From positions 372,001 to 436,000 of the forward strand of contig NZ_JAMWEG010000001.1 of the NCBI RefSeq assembly GCF_025460765.1: 64,000 bases of DNA, in the 5' to 3' direction. Every line of letters begins with the position of its first letter. Within the stretch, counting starts at the first letter, position 1. The stretch comes from Micromonospora sp. MA102 (GTDB lineage Bacteria > Actinomycetota > Actinomycetes > Mycobacteriales > Micromonosporaceae). The position numbers were made by a program, and so were the translations under genes. This document shows positions 56,768-64,000 of the stretch, one piece after another. The notes under the pieces are model-generated. The model had not been told where the DNA came from, did not search any database, and saw only the letters and a program-made list of their open reading frames with translations.

Positions 56768-57712
56768 CTACTTGCCGATGACGGGGGCGTGGGCCGGGGC
56801 CTTGACCGTCACCGGCAGGCCGTAGCCGGACAGCTCGATGACGACCCTGAGGTGGGAGGTGAAGTCCTTGCTCCGGAGCATTCGGGACGTCCGTTCGTAG
56901 GCCACCTTGGCGATCCGGCCGTCCGCGCCGACCGTCACCTCGCCGACGAGACGGTCGGCGAGGATCTCGTTGGAGGCATCCGGCGCCGAGACGTCGAAGT
57001 GGTAGACGCCGGGCGACTGCTCGGTGACCGTGGCGCCCGCCCGGTCCAGCACTCGGAGCAGTGCCTGCGGGCTCGCCGAGGCACCGAGACGACCGCCCAT
57101 CGCCATGTCGTAGTCGAGGCTGTCCTGCCGGTCCGGGACCCGGCTCCACACGATCTTCCCGTTGTCCGGGTCCCGGCCGTCCCGGCCGCCGAGGTAGAGG
57201 ACACCGTCGATCAGCCGCAGGTGCTCCGGGCCCGCCGCGACGGCCGGCCGCAGCCCGGTGTACGGCGAATCCAGGTAGCCGGTGGCCGTGGCCGGATCGA
57301 AGGCGCCCTTGGTGACCCACCGCCGGCTCACCGGCTCCGGCAGCTCGCCCTCTGGCGGGGGCGCGTCCAGCGAGGTGGTGGTGACCTTCACCTGGTAACT
57401 GATGTTCTCGCTGGCCGCCGCGGCCGCGGCGAGGCGCAGTTGCGGCGACTGCGGGCTCGCCGCGGGCGCCGGCCGCCCGGCGGCCGGTCCGGACGGGCCG
57501 GGACGGCCGCCGGCGTTGCCGGCGCCGACGGTCAGCGCCGCGGTCAGCGCCCCGGCGACCCCGACCATCCCCGCGGCGTACGCGGTGCGGTGCAGGGCGG
57601 TGCGCCGCCGGTGCCGGCGGGTGGCCGCGCCGAGCACGTCACGGGTGGGCGGCAGGCCGGTCACCCGGTCCCGCATCCCGGTGATGAGCTGGTCTTCCAG
57701 GTCGGTGGTCAT
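56768..57712 (-). CDS. Membrane-anchored partner of SigE-family sigma factor (CU044_5270-like)
   Basis: This 314-residue protein has a cytosolic N-terminal segment (TTDLEDQLITGMRDRVTGLPPTRDVLGAATRRHRRR), one membrane helix (AAGMVGVAGALTAALTVGAG) and an extracytoplasmic beta-rich domain (ENISYQVKVTTTSLDAPPPEGE, LRLIDGVLYLGGRDGR, VTVGADGRIAKVAYERTSRML). It starts inside the sigma factor stop (ATGA). Such proteins are commonly encoded after SigE-family sigma factors and may act as their anti-sigma or signal-sensing partner; no ZAS-type zinc motif is seen. Confidence 0.85.
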   Translation of the reverse strand: MTTDLEDQLITGMRDRVTGLPPTRDVLGAATRRHRRRTALHRTAYAAGMVGVAGALTAALTVGAGNAGGRPGPSGPAAGRPAPAASPQSPQLRLAAAAAASENISYQVKVTTTSLDAPPPEGELPEPVSRRWVTKGAFDPATATGYLDSPYTGLRPAVAAGPEHLRLIDGVLYLGGRDGRDPDNGKIVWSRVPDRQDSLDYDMAMGGRLGASASPQALLRVLDRAGATVTEQSPGVYHFDVSAPDASNEILADRLVGEVTVGADGRIAKVAYERTSRMLRSKDFTSHLRVVIELSGYGLPVTVKAPAHAPVIGK

Positions 57713-58230
57713 CTGCGTGCTCCGTTCATGCCGGCGCCTTCGAGCGCCCAGTCGGCGGTGAGTTCACGTAGCCGGGTGAGCCCCCGGGAGGCGGTCGACT
57801 TGACCGTGCCGACCGAGCAGCCGAGCAGCTCGGCGGCCTCCGCCTCGCTCAACTGCTCCCAGTAGCGGAGCACGAGCACGGCCCGCTGCCGGGGCGGCAG
57901 CAGGTTCAGCGCCTGCACGAGCGCCTGCCGCAGGTGCAGCACGTCGGTGCCGTCCGGCTGGCCCGGCGGCTCCACCTCCGCCAGCACCTCCGGCCGGCGC
58001 CGGCGCACCCGCCACCGGTCCACCGCCAGGTGGTACAGGGTGCGGCGCAGGTAGCCCTCCGGGTCGCCGTGCACCCGGTGCCAGTTCCGCATCAGCCGTT
58101 CCAGCGCCGCCTGCACCAGGTCCTCCCCGGCGACGCGGCTACCGGTCAGCAGCACCGCCGTCGCGAGCAGGGCACCGCCCCGCTCGGCGACGAGGACCTC
58201 CAGCCCGTCGAAGCGTCTGTTCCGCCACAC
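57709..58230 (-). CDS. SigE-family ECF RNA polymerase sigma factor
   Basis: This 173-residue ECF sigma factor has region 2 (LLTGSRVAGEDLVQAALERLMRNWHRVHGDPEGYLRRTLYHLAVDRWRVRRRR) and region 4 (LNLLPPRQRAVLVLRYWEQLSEAEAAELLGCSVGTVKSTASRGLTRLREL). It matches the large actinobacterial SigE (ECF41/SigE TIGR) family in length. The GTG at 58230, with GAGGAG upstream, is chosen; the frame extends further but is a shadow. It overlaps the membrane partner gene by 4 nt. Confidence 0.93.
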   Translation of the reverse strand: MWRNRRFDGLEVLVAERGGALLATAVLLTGSRVAGEDLVQAALERLMRNWHRVHGDPEGYLRRTLYHLAVDRWRVRRRRPEVLAEVEPPGQPDGTDVLHLRQALVQALNLLPPRQRAVLVLRYWEQLSEAEAAELLGCSVGTVKSTASRGLTRLRELTADWALEGAGMNGARR

Positions 58231-58305
58231 CGGCTCTCCTCTCGTCGTCACCAAGGACGACGGGACACGCCCGGAGGTTGACCGGCCGGACCGACCGGTT
58301 TCACG

Positions 58306-58338
58306 ACGAAAGGCCGCGCGGACCGCGCGGCCTTTCGT
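58306..58338. terminator. Palindromic terminator after the tmsB-like gene
   Basis: ACGAAAGGCCGCGCGG and its exact complement flank a single central A (16-bp arms). It lies 14 nt after the stop of the minus-strand methyltransferase gene. The inner core equals that of the terminator at 56731-56759. Confidence 0.78.
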
Positions 58339-58352
58339 GGGATCGGAACCCG

Positions 58353-59696
58353 TCAGGGCGTCCAGTCGGGACGCAGCGGGTAGCCGTTCACCCCCTGCGG
58401 ACCGTTGTGCGTGGCGAGCACCTGGTGCAGCTGGATGCCGTTGCGTTCGAAGGCCATCCGGGAGCCGGCCATGTAGAGCCCCCACACCCGGGCGGTGCCC
58501 ACACCGACCTCGCTTACGCAGAAGTCCCAGTGCTCGACGAGGTTGCGGCACCAGCCGGCCAGGGTCAGCGCGTAGTGCTGCCGCAGGTTCTCCTCGTGGT
58601 GCACCTCCAGCCCGGCGTCGTGGATCTCGCTGATCAACCGGCCCGGGCCGGCCAGCTCGCCGTCCGGGAAGACGTACCGGTCGATGAACGCGCCGGAGCG
58701 GTGCGGGGCCCGGTTGTCCGCCCGGGTGATGCAGTGGTTGAGCAGCCGGCCGCCCGGCTTGAGCCGGCTGCGCAGCGCTCCGAAGTAGGCCGGGTAGTTG
58801 CGCACCCCGATGTGCTCGGTCAGCCCGATCGAGGAGATCGCGTCGAACTGCTCGCGCGGGGCGTCCCGGTAGTCCAGGTGGCGCACCTCCGCCAGGTCGC
58901 CCAGGCCCTCCCGCTCGATCGCGGCCTGCGCCCACTCGGCCTGCGCCCGCGACAGCGTGACGCCGAGCGCCTTGACGCCGTACTCGCGGGCCGCGTGGCG
59001 GACCATGCCGCCCCAGCCGCAGCCGACGTCCAGCAGCCGCATCCCCGGCTTCAGCGCCAGCTTGCCGGCGACCAGGTCGTACTTGGCCCGCTGCGCCTCC
59101 TCCAGGGTGTCGGACGGGCTGCGGAAAACCGCGCAGGTGTACGTCATCGACGGGCCGAGCACCTTCTCGTAGAAGGCGTTCGAGACGTCGTAGTGGTGTG
59201 AGATCGCGTTGCTGTCCCGGGTGCGGGAGTGGCGCAGCCCGTTCACCACCCGCTTCCAGCGCGGCGCGGCCTCCTGCGGCGGGGGCGGCGGGGGCAGCAG
59301 CCGCTCCCAGCCGAGCCCCTTGACCAGGGCCAGCGCCTCGGCCACCGGCGGCATCCGCAGCGGCATCTCGTCCTTGAGCACCCGCAACGCCTCGTACGGG
59401 TCGCCCGGGTGGACGCCCTCCAGACCGAGGTCGCCGCTCACGTAGGCCCGGGCCATGCCCAGGTCACCCGGGGCGGTGAGCAGGTAGGACAGCCCGCGTT
59501 CGGAGCGGATCGCCAGGGTGATCCCGGCGTCGGCCGGGCCGACCGCGCTGCCGTCGTATCCGGTGATGCGCACGGGCAGGTCGCCCGTGGTGACCGCGCG
59601 GATCACGTCCGCCACGGTCGGTCCGCCACGCCGGCCCCCCGCCGGCGGGCCGGCCGGGGCACTCGCCGCCCCGGGTGTTCGGTCGGTCAGACTCAT
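58353..59696 (-). CDS. tmsB: Cyclopropane synthase-family methyltransferase, probably TmsB/BfaB (10-methyl fatty acid synthesis)
   Basis: This 447-residue enzyme has the CFA synthase pattern: SHHYDVSNAFYEKVLGPSMTYTCAVF, the SAM site LLDVGCGWGGMVRHAAREYG, then GVTLSRAQAEWAQ, DYRDAPREQFDAISSIGLTEHIG and a C-terminal FVFPDGELAGPGRLI. Members methylate double bonds of membrane phospholipid acyl chains using SAM. The 4-nt overlap with an FAD-linked oxidoreductase gene is the tmsB-tmsA (bfaB-bfaA) arrangement that makes 10-methylene and then 10-methyl (tuberculostearic-type) acyl chains in actinomycetes. An N-terminal Pro/Gly-rich stretch is variable. Confidence 0.83.
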   Translation of the reverse strand: MSLTDRTPGAASAPAGPPAGGRRGGPTVADVIRAVTTGDLPVRITGYDGSAVGPADAGITLAIRSERGLSYLLTAPGDLGMARAYVSGDLGLEGVHPGDPYEALRVLKDEMPLRMPPVAEALALVKGLGWERLLPPPPPPQEAAPRWKRVVNGLRHSRTRDSNAISHHYDVSNAFYEKVLGPSMTYTCAVFRSPSDTLEEAQRAKYDLVAGKLALKPGMRLLDVGCGWGGMVRHAAREYGVKALGVTLSRAQAEWAQAAIEREGLGDLAEVRHLDYRDAPREQFDAISSIGLTEHIGVRNYPAYFGALRSRLKPGGRLLNHCITRADNRAPHRSGAFIDRYVFPDGELAGPGRLISEIHDAGLEVHHEENLRQHYALTLAGWCRNLVEHWDFCVSEVGVGTARVWGLYMAGSRMAFERNGIQLHQVLATHNGPQGVNGYPLRPDWTP

Positions 59697-61078
59697 GCTC
59701 GCGCTACCGCCTTTTCGTACAGTCCGGTCAGCCGGTGGTCCGGGTCGTAGCGTTCCTTCACGGCGCGCCAGGTATCCCCGCCGTAGAGCCGGTCGAACGC
59801 CGCCCGGTCGTAGTACGCGTCGGAGTAGAGCGACTTGTGGCCGCCCGCCTCCGACACCGCGTGCTCGATCTCCCGGTTGACGTCACCGTCGGCGGCGCCC
59901 TCGGCGATCGGCACGCTCCCCCAGAAACCGATGTTCACATAGGTTTCGCCCGGTTGGAGGGGATACAGCGGCCAGGCCCGGGCGGATCCCGGGCCGGCCG
60001 GCTCCCGCAGCCGCAGCGGGCAGAGCCACACCGGCTCCATCCGCACGGTCCGGGCGAACCAGCGCAGGAACTCGGCGGTCCCGGCGAGCGGGATCTCCAC
60101 GTCCTGCACCACCCGCTCCCGGGCCGGCCGGCCCCGCCAGCGGTCGATCCGGGCGGCCACCTGGTGCCGGTGCTCCAGGCGCACCAGCCGGTGGTAGAAG
60201 TCGCTGCGCCGGTAGCGCTGGGGCCAGAGCCGGCGGACCACCGGATTCTGCACCCCGAACGCCGCGGAGCACCAGAACCAGTCGGTGTCCCAGCGCCACA
60301 GGTAGTCGTACGTGGTGAGCACGTCCCGGGTGCGCCGGCGCAGCGAGCGGTAGTAGATGTCCTGGCCGGTGTAGTCGCTCGGCGGGCCGTCGGCCTCGTC
60401 GGTGAACGTGGCGAGCACGAGGTACGCCTCGCCGGGGCTGAACATCACCCCGTCCATCCCGTCGACCGGCTCGCCCTCCCAGGAGCCCTTGGCGACCACC
60501 TCGGCGATCGCGTCGGTCAACTCCTCCAGCCGGCTGAACCGGATGTTGCGCAGCGCCACGTACCGGCGGACCGGCTGCAGCTCGATGCGCAGCCGGGTCG
60601 AGTAGCCGAGGCTGCCCAGCGAGTTGGGGAAGGCCCGGAAGAGGTCGGCGTGCTCGCCCACCGGCCGGGCGGTGAGGAGGTCACCGGACCCGGTGAGGAT
60701 GTCCAGCTCGGTCACCGACTCGTGCGGCAGGCCGTTGCGGAACGAGGTGGACTCGATGCCCAGCCCGGTCACCGCGCCGCCCAGGGTGATCGTGCGCAGC
60801 TGCGGCACGACCAGGGGCATGAGGTTGTGCGGCAGGGTGGCGTCGACCAGGTCCTCGTACGTGCACATGCCCTGCACGTCCGCGGTCCGGGCGTCCGGGT
60901 CGACGGCGAGCACCCCGGTCAGCCCACTCACGTCCAGGCCGGGGGTGCGCGGCGCGGATCGGGGTCGGAAGAGGTTGGAGGTCTGCTTGGCCAGCCGTAC
61001 GGGTTCTCCGGCGGGCACCGCGGCGTATGAGCGCCGCAGCGCGTCCACCGCCCGCTCATGATCACGGACAGCGTGCAT
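59693..61078 (-). CDS. tmsA: FAD-linked oxidoreductase, probably TmsA/BfaA (10-methylene acyl reductase)
   Basis: This 461-residue flavoprotein has an FAD-binding PCMH domain (GVLAVDPDARTADVQGMCTYEDLVDATLPHNLMPLVVPQLRTITLGGAVTGLGIESTSFRNGLPHESV) and a C-terminal substrate domain with NIGFWGSVPIAEG and KSLYSDAYYDRAAFDRLYGG. It belongs to the DHCR24/seladin-like oxidoreductases. In Mycobacterium and other actinomycetes its homologue reduces the 10-methylene group introduced by the partner methyltransferase. The two genes overlap by 4 nt (ATGA). A third gene, tmsC, is not seen next to them. Confidence 0.83.
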   Translation of the reverse strand: MHAVRDHERAVDALRRSYAAVPAGEPVRLAKQTSNLFRPRSAPRTPGLDVSGLTGVLAVDPDARTADVQGMCTYEDLVDATLPHNLMPLVVPQLRTITLGGAVTGLGIESTSFRNGLPHESVTELDILTGSGDLLTARPVGEHADLFRAFPNSLGSLGYSTRLRIELQPVRRYVALRNIRFSRLEELTDAIAEVVAKGSWEGEPVDGMDGVMFSPGEAYLVLATFTDEADGPPSDYTGQDIYYRSLRRRTRDVLTTYDYLWRWDTDWFWCSAAFGVQNPVVRRLWPQRYRRSDFYHRLVRLEHRHQVAARIDRWRGRPARERVVQDVEIPLAGTAEFLRWFARTVRMEPVWLCPLRLREPAGPGSARAWPLYPLQPGETYVNIGFWGSVPIAEGAADGDVNREIEHAVSEAGGHKSLYSDAYYDRAAFDRLYGGDTWRAVKERYDPDHRLTGLYEKAVARA

Positions 61079-61171
61079 GAGATGACCTTACGCCTGAGCA
61101 CGAGAATTCGTGGGATGTCCACGGTGGCCTTTTCGAGGCCGGCCGGAGATCCACGGGTTACCGTGGCGGGC

Positions 61172-61642
61172 ATGCCCTCCCCCGCGCTCGCCGCCCTGGA
61201 CGCCGCCGGCCTGCCCTACCGGGTGATCCGGCACGGCCCGGTGCGCAGCCTCACCGAGGCGGCCGCGGCGCGCGGCGTCGAGGTCCCCGACGTGGTCAAG
61301 ACGATCGTGGTCCGGCGCGGCGAGGACGACCACCTGTTCGTGCTCACCCCCGGCGACCGGGTCGTCTCCTGGCCGAAGCTGCGCCACCTGCTCGGGGTGA
61401 GCCGCCTGTCCATGCCGGACGCGGTGGCCGCCCGGGCGGCCACCGGCTACGAGCGGGGCACCATCACCCCGTTCGGCGCCAGCACCGCCTGGCCCGTGGT
61501 CGCCGACGAGCGGCTGCGCGGTCGGGAGATCACCCTCGGCGCGGGCGAGCACGGGGTGGCCGTCGCGGTCGACGCCGACGCCGCCCTCACCGCGCTCGAC
61601 GCGACCGTGGCGGACGTCACCGATCCGGAGCCGGCCCGCTGA
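61172..61642 (+). CDS. YbaK/EbsC-family aminoacyl-tRNA deacylase-like protein
   Basis: This 156-residue protein has the YbaK/prolyl-tRNA deacylase fold: LAALDAAGLPYRVIRHGPVRSLTEAAAARGVEVPDVVKTIVVRRGEDDHLFVLTPGDRVVSWPKLR, with the active-site lysine of the KTIV segment, and TPFGASTAWPVVADERLRG (the GxxxP-like loop). Such enzymes hydrolyse misacylated tRNA, for example Cys-tRNAPro. The start at 61172 could also be the GTG at 61163. It is divergent from tmsA. Confidence 0.9.
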   Translation: MPSPALAALDAAGLPYRVIRHGPVRSLTEAAAARGVEVPDVVKTIVVRRGEDDHLFVLTPGDRVVSWPKLRHLLGVSRLSMPDAVAARAATGYERGTITPFGASTAWPVVADERLRGREITLGAGEHGVAVAVDADAALTALDATVADVTDPEPAR

Positions 61643-61682
61643 ACGGTGGCCGGCGCCCGGCCGCCGGCATAGCGTGGAGGGC

Positions 61683-61967
61683 ATGCCGAAAGCCGTCTGG
61701 AACGACCTGGTCGTCGCCGAGAGCGACGACACCGTGCTGGTCGAGGGCAACCACTACTTCCCCCGTTCGGCCCTGCGCGACGACCTGATCCGCGACTCCG
61801 ACACCCACACGGTCTGCCCCTGGAAGGGCACCGCCTCCTACTACACGCTCGAACACGCGGGCGCCAGCAGCCCGGACGCCGTCTGGTACTACCCCGACCC
61901 GAAGCCGGACGCGGAGATGGTGCGCGACCGGGTGGCGTTCTGGAAGGACGTCCGGGTCGTCGACTGA
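61683..61967 (+). CDS. DUF427-family protein
   Basis: This 94-residue protein contains the DUF427 signature: VWNDLVVAESDDTVLVEGNHYFPRSALRDDLI, CPWKGTASYYTLEHAG and DAVWYYPDPKPDAEMVRDRVAFWKD. The family is of unknown function, with a beta-barrel fold. GGAGG lies immediately before the ATG at 61683. It lies 40 nt downstream of the YbaK gene on the same strand and may share its transcript. Confidence 0.93.
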   Translation: MPKAVWNDLVVAESDDTVLVEGNHYFPRSALRDDLIRDSDTHTVCPWKGTASYYTLEHAGASSPDAVWYYPDPKPDAEMVRDRVAFWKDVRVVD

Positions 61968-62025
61968 GTCACCCCGCCGCCGGGGCGACTGGCTCCCGAC
62001 CGTCCCGGTGGGTCAGGATGCCCCC

Positions 62026-62745
62026 ATGGCAGACCCGCGCCCCGATCCGTCCGGCACCGTCTACGGCGGCCGCCGTCCGGCCCGCCGCCGGCTGCCGCAG
62101 GACCCGCTGATGCGGATCGCGCTGGGCGTCGCCCTGGTCGGCGTACTCCTGGGGGTGTTCTTCGCCACCGGCGTGCTCGGCGGCGGGGGCGACCAGCCGG
62201 TGGTGCCGGCGGCGGCCGAGCCGACCCCGGCGGCGAGCGAGACGAGCGCGGCCGCGGCCACGACGGCGGCCGCACCCACCACGGCGGCACCCTCGCCGAG
62301 CGCCGCGCCGACCACTCCGGCCGCTCCCGTGGCCACCCCGAAGGTGATCCGCGGCATCCCCTCCGGCCTCTGCCTCGGGGTGACCGGCGACGACCCGGAG
62401 GGTGCGCACGCCGCGCTGGCCGACTGCACCGGCGGGCCGGAGCAGCAGTGGGTGGTCACCCCGGTGGCCGCTGACACCTACGTCCTGGTCAACGCGGCCA
62501 GCGGCAAGTGCCTGGACGTCTACGGGCAGGGCACCGACGACGGCACGGACCTGGTGCAGTGGTCCTGCAACGGGCAGGCCAACCAGCAGTGGAAGCTCCA
62601 GCCGACCGGGTCCGGTCCGGTGCTGCTGGTCGCCGTGCACAGCGGCAAGTGCGCGCAGGTCGACGGCGCGGCCACCGAGGCCGGGAGCGAACTCGAACAG
62701 GCGCCCTGCAACGGCGCCCCCGAGCAGCAGTGGGCGGCCGGCTGA
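62026..62745 (+). CDS. Membrane-anchored ricin-type (RICIN) lectin-like protein
   Basis: This 239-residue protein has a cytosolic Arg-rich start, one helix (IALGVALVGVLLGVFFATGVLGG), a Thr/Ala/Pro-rich linker of about 75 residues and a C-terminal beta-trefoil with QxW repeats: PEQQWVVTP, ANQQWKLQPTG and PEQQWAAG, each preceded by a Cys/Gly-rich LCLGV, KCLDV or KCAQV strand. It should display a carbohydrate-binding domain outside the cell. AGGA precedes the ATG. Confidence 0.9.
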   Translation: MADPRPDPSGTVYGGRRPARRRLPQDPLMRIALGVALVGVLLGVFFATGVLGGGGDQPVVPAAAEPTPAASETSAAAATTAAAPTTAAPSPSAAPTTPAAPVATPKVIRGIPSGLCLGVTGDDPEGAHAALADCTGGPEQQWVVTPVAADTYVLVNAASGKCLDVYGQGTDDGTDLVQWSCNGQANQQWKLQPTGSGPVLLVAVHSGKCAQVDGAATEAGSELEQAPCNGAPEQQWAAG

Positions 62746-62749
62746 CCGC

Positions 62750-64000
62750 TCAGCCCCGGTAGCTCCAGGCCCGGCGGCCCACCGCCACGGGGAGGGCGAA
62801 CGCGGGCTCGTCGCCCCGGCGGCGCAGCAGCAGGGACAGGCCGGCCGCGCCGATCGACAGGGCGCCGGCCACGTACCAGGCCGCGGCGTAGTCGCCGAGC
62901 CGGTCGCGGACCAGGCCGGCACCGGTCGCGGCGAGCGCCGCGCCGACCTGGTGGGCGGCGAACACCCAGCCGAAGACCACCGCCCCCGACGCGCCGAACC
63001 ACTCCCGGCACAGCGCCACGGTGGGCGGCACGGTGGCCACCCAGTCCAGGCCGTAGAAGACGATGAAGACCAGCATGCTCGGCCGGGCGGAGCCGGCGAA
63101 GAGGCTCGGGAGCACCAGCAGCGAGGCGCCGCGCAGCGCGTAGTAGGCGCCGAGCAGCAGCCGGCTGTCCACCCGGTCGGTGAGCCAGCCGGACGCGACC
63201 GTGCCGACGATGTCGAAGAGCCCGACCAGGGCGAGCAGCCCCGCCGCGGTGGTCTCCGACATGCCGTGGTCGTGCGCGGCCGGCACGAAGTGGGTGCCGA
63301 CCAGGCCGTTGGTGGTCGCGCCGCAGATCGCGAAGCCGCCGGCCAGCAGCCAGAACGGCCGGGTCCGCGCGGCGGCGGCCAGCGCGCCGACCGCCCGGGC
63401 CGCCGCCCCGCCGGCCGGCGGCGCCGGAGGCACCACCTCGGTCGCGCCGTAGGCGGGCAGGTCGAGGTCCGCCGGGTGCTCGCGGAGCAGCCACACCACG
63501 AGGGGTACGACCGCCAGCGCGGCCCCGGCCACGACCAGCGCCGCCACCCGCCAGCCGTGGTCGCGCACCAGCACGGCGACCAGCGGGAGGAAGACGAGTT
63601 GCCCGGCCGCCCCGCCCGCGGTGAGCACGCCGGTGACCAGGCCCCGGCGCTTGACGAACCAGCGCCCGGTGACCGTCGCCACGAAGGCCAGCGCCATCGA
63701 GCCGGTGCCCAGCCCGACCAGCACGCCCCAGCAGAGGATCAACTGCCAGCTCGCGGTCATCCCCACGGTCAGCGCGCTGCCCAGCGCGACCAGCACCAGC
63801 GCGCCCGCGACCACCCGGCGGATGCCGAACCGGTCCATCAGCGCGGCGGCGAACGGTGCGGTGAGCCCGTAGAGCATGAGGTTGACCGAGACGGCGGCGG
63901 AGATGGTGGCCAGCGGCCAGCCGAACTCGGCGTGCAGCGGGTGCAGCAGCACCCCCGGGGTGGCGCGGAAGCCGGCCGCGCCGACCAGCGCGACGAACGA
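62750..64000 (-). CDS. MFS transporter (5' end outside window)
   Basis: This gene ends at 62750 and its frame runs out at the window edge, so at least 417 residues are visible and the N-terminus is missing. Visible helices include WPLATISAAVSVNLMLYGLTAPFAAALMDRFGIRRVVAGALVLVALGSAL, a central cytosolic loop near 170-200 and a second six-helix half. GFRATPGVLLHPLHAEFGW and MDRFGIRRV are typical of the oxalate/formate-antiporter-like MFS branch. The substrate is unknown. Confidence 0.9.
   Translation of the reverse strand, partial: SFVALVGAAGFRATPGVLLHPLHAEFGWPLATISAAVSVNLMLYGLTAPFAAALMDRFGIRRVVAGALVLVALGSALTVGMTASWQLILCWGVLVGLGTGSMALAFVATVTGRWFVKRRGLVTGVLTAGGAAGQLVFLPLVAVLVRDHGWRVAALVVAGAALAVVPLVVWLLREHPADLDLPAYGATEVVPPAPPAGGAAARAVGALAAAARTRPFWLLAGGFAICGATTNGLVGTHFVPAAHDHGMSETTAAGLLALVGLFDIVGTVASGWLTDRVDSRLLLGAYYALRGASLLVLPSLFAGSARPSMLVFIVFYGLDWVATVPPTVALCREWFGASGAVVFGWVFAAHQVGAALAATGAGLVRDRLGDYAAAWYVAGALSIGAAGLSLLLRRRGDEPAFALPVAVGRRAWSYRG

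Overview
This window is high-GC actinobacterial chromosome, most likely Micromonospora or a close relative in the Micromonosporaceae. The reasons are very high GC with G/C at third codon positions, frequent GTG starts, and the gene families present: ECF42 sigma factors with DGPF/YCII partners, a SigE-family sigma factor, LAL regulators, a 10-methyl fatty acid gene pair and large secreted S8 and M14 peptidases. No rRNA, tRNA, CRISPR array or phage structural gene was seen.

Layout. (1) 1-6256 (minus strand) is a tight operon with visibly more A/T at third codon positions than the rest. It encodes a DruA-like (DUF4338) protein, a P-loop ATPase, an unknown 483-residue protein and the start of a fourth unknown protein cut by the window edge. 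This looks like an anti-phage island: DruA is the marker of Druantia, but the following ATPase and two partners recall the F-G-H order of Dnd/Ssp restriction cassettes. It is the best candidate here for an undescribed system. (2) 6257-7858 is a gene-poor boundary with small remnants. (3) 7859-22443 holds secreted and envelope functions: an M14 carboxypeptidase, a lipoprotein, an MMPL transporter, an EgtD-like methyltransferase with a membrane partner, a deazaflavin (DUF385) protein and a 2062-residue subtilase. (4) 22700-29990 is a LAL regulator and a PadR-ABC-permease operon, next to a membrane/PPOX fusion. (5) 30326-31591 is a lone TnpB with an intact RuvC site. An 18-nt sequence that starts at its stop codon is repeated exactly at codons 4-9 of a YCII gene 1.75 kb away. 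(6) 31716-34075 is the first ECF42 operon (sigma, DUF998, YCII). (7) 34231-46424 is mixed metabolism and regulation: VOC protein, alpha/beta hydrolase, DUF2071, YidD, a HigB/HigA-type toxin-antitoxin pair, a phosphotransferase, gluconokinase with GntP permease, an ABM monooxygenase, a TipA-like MerR regulator and membrane/lipoproteins. (8) 46481-53552 has a GGDEF-EAL protein, an ArsR regulator divergent from an S41 peptidase, a Cas4-like nuclease with an unknown partner, and a zinc ribbon. (9) 53673-55210 is the second ECF42 module. (10) 55278-64000 has an ArsR-SRPBCC pair, a SigE-family sigma factor with a membrane partner, the tmsB/tmsA-like pair, YbaK, DUF427 and ricin-type lectin genes, and a truncated MFS transporter.

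Functional links visible in the sequence include several 4-nt ATGA overlaps (ABC operon, SigE pair, tms pair, defence operon), symmetric operators at the arsR and padR promoters, and matching ECF42-type promoter motifs (TGTCsG-N17-CGwC) upstream of both YCII genes. All functional statements come from motif recognition by eye. No database search was run.
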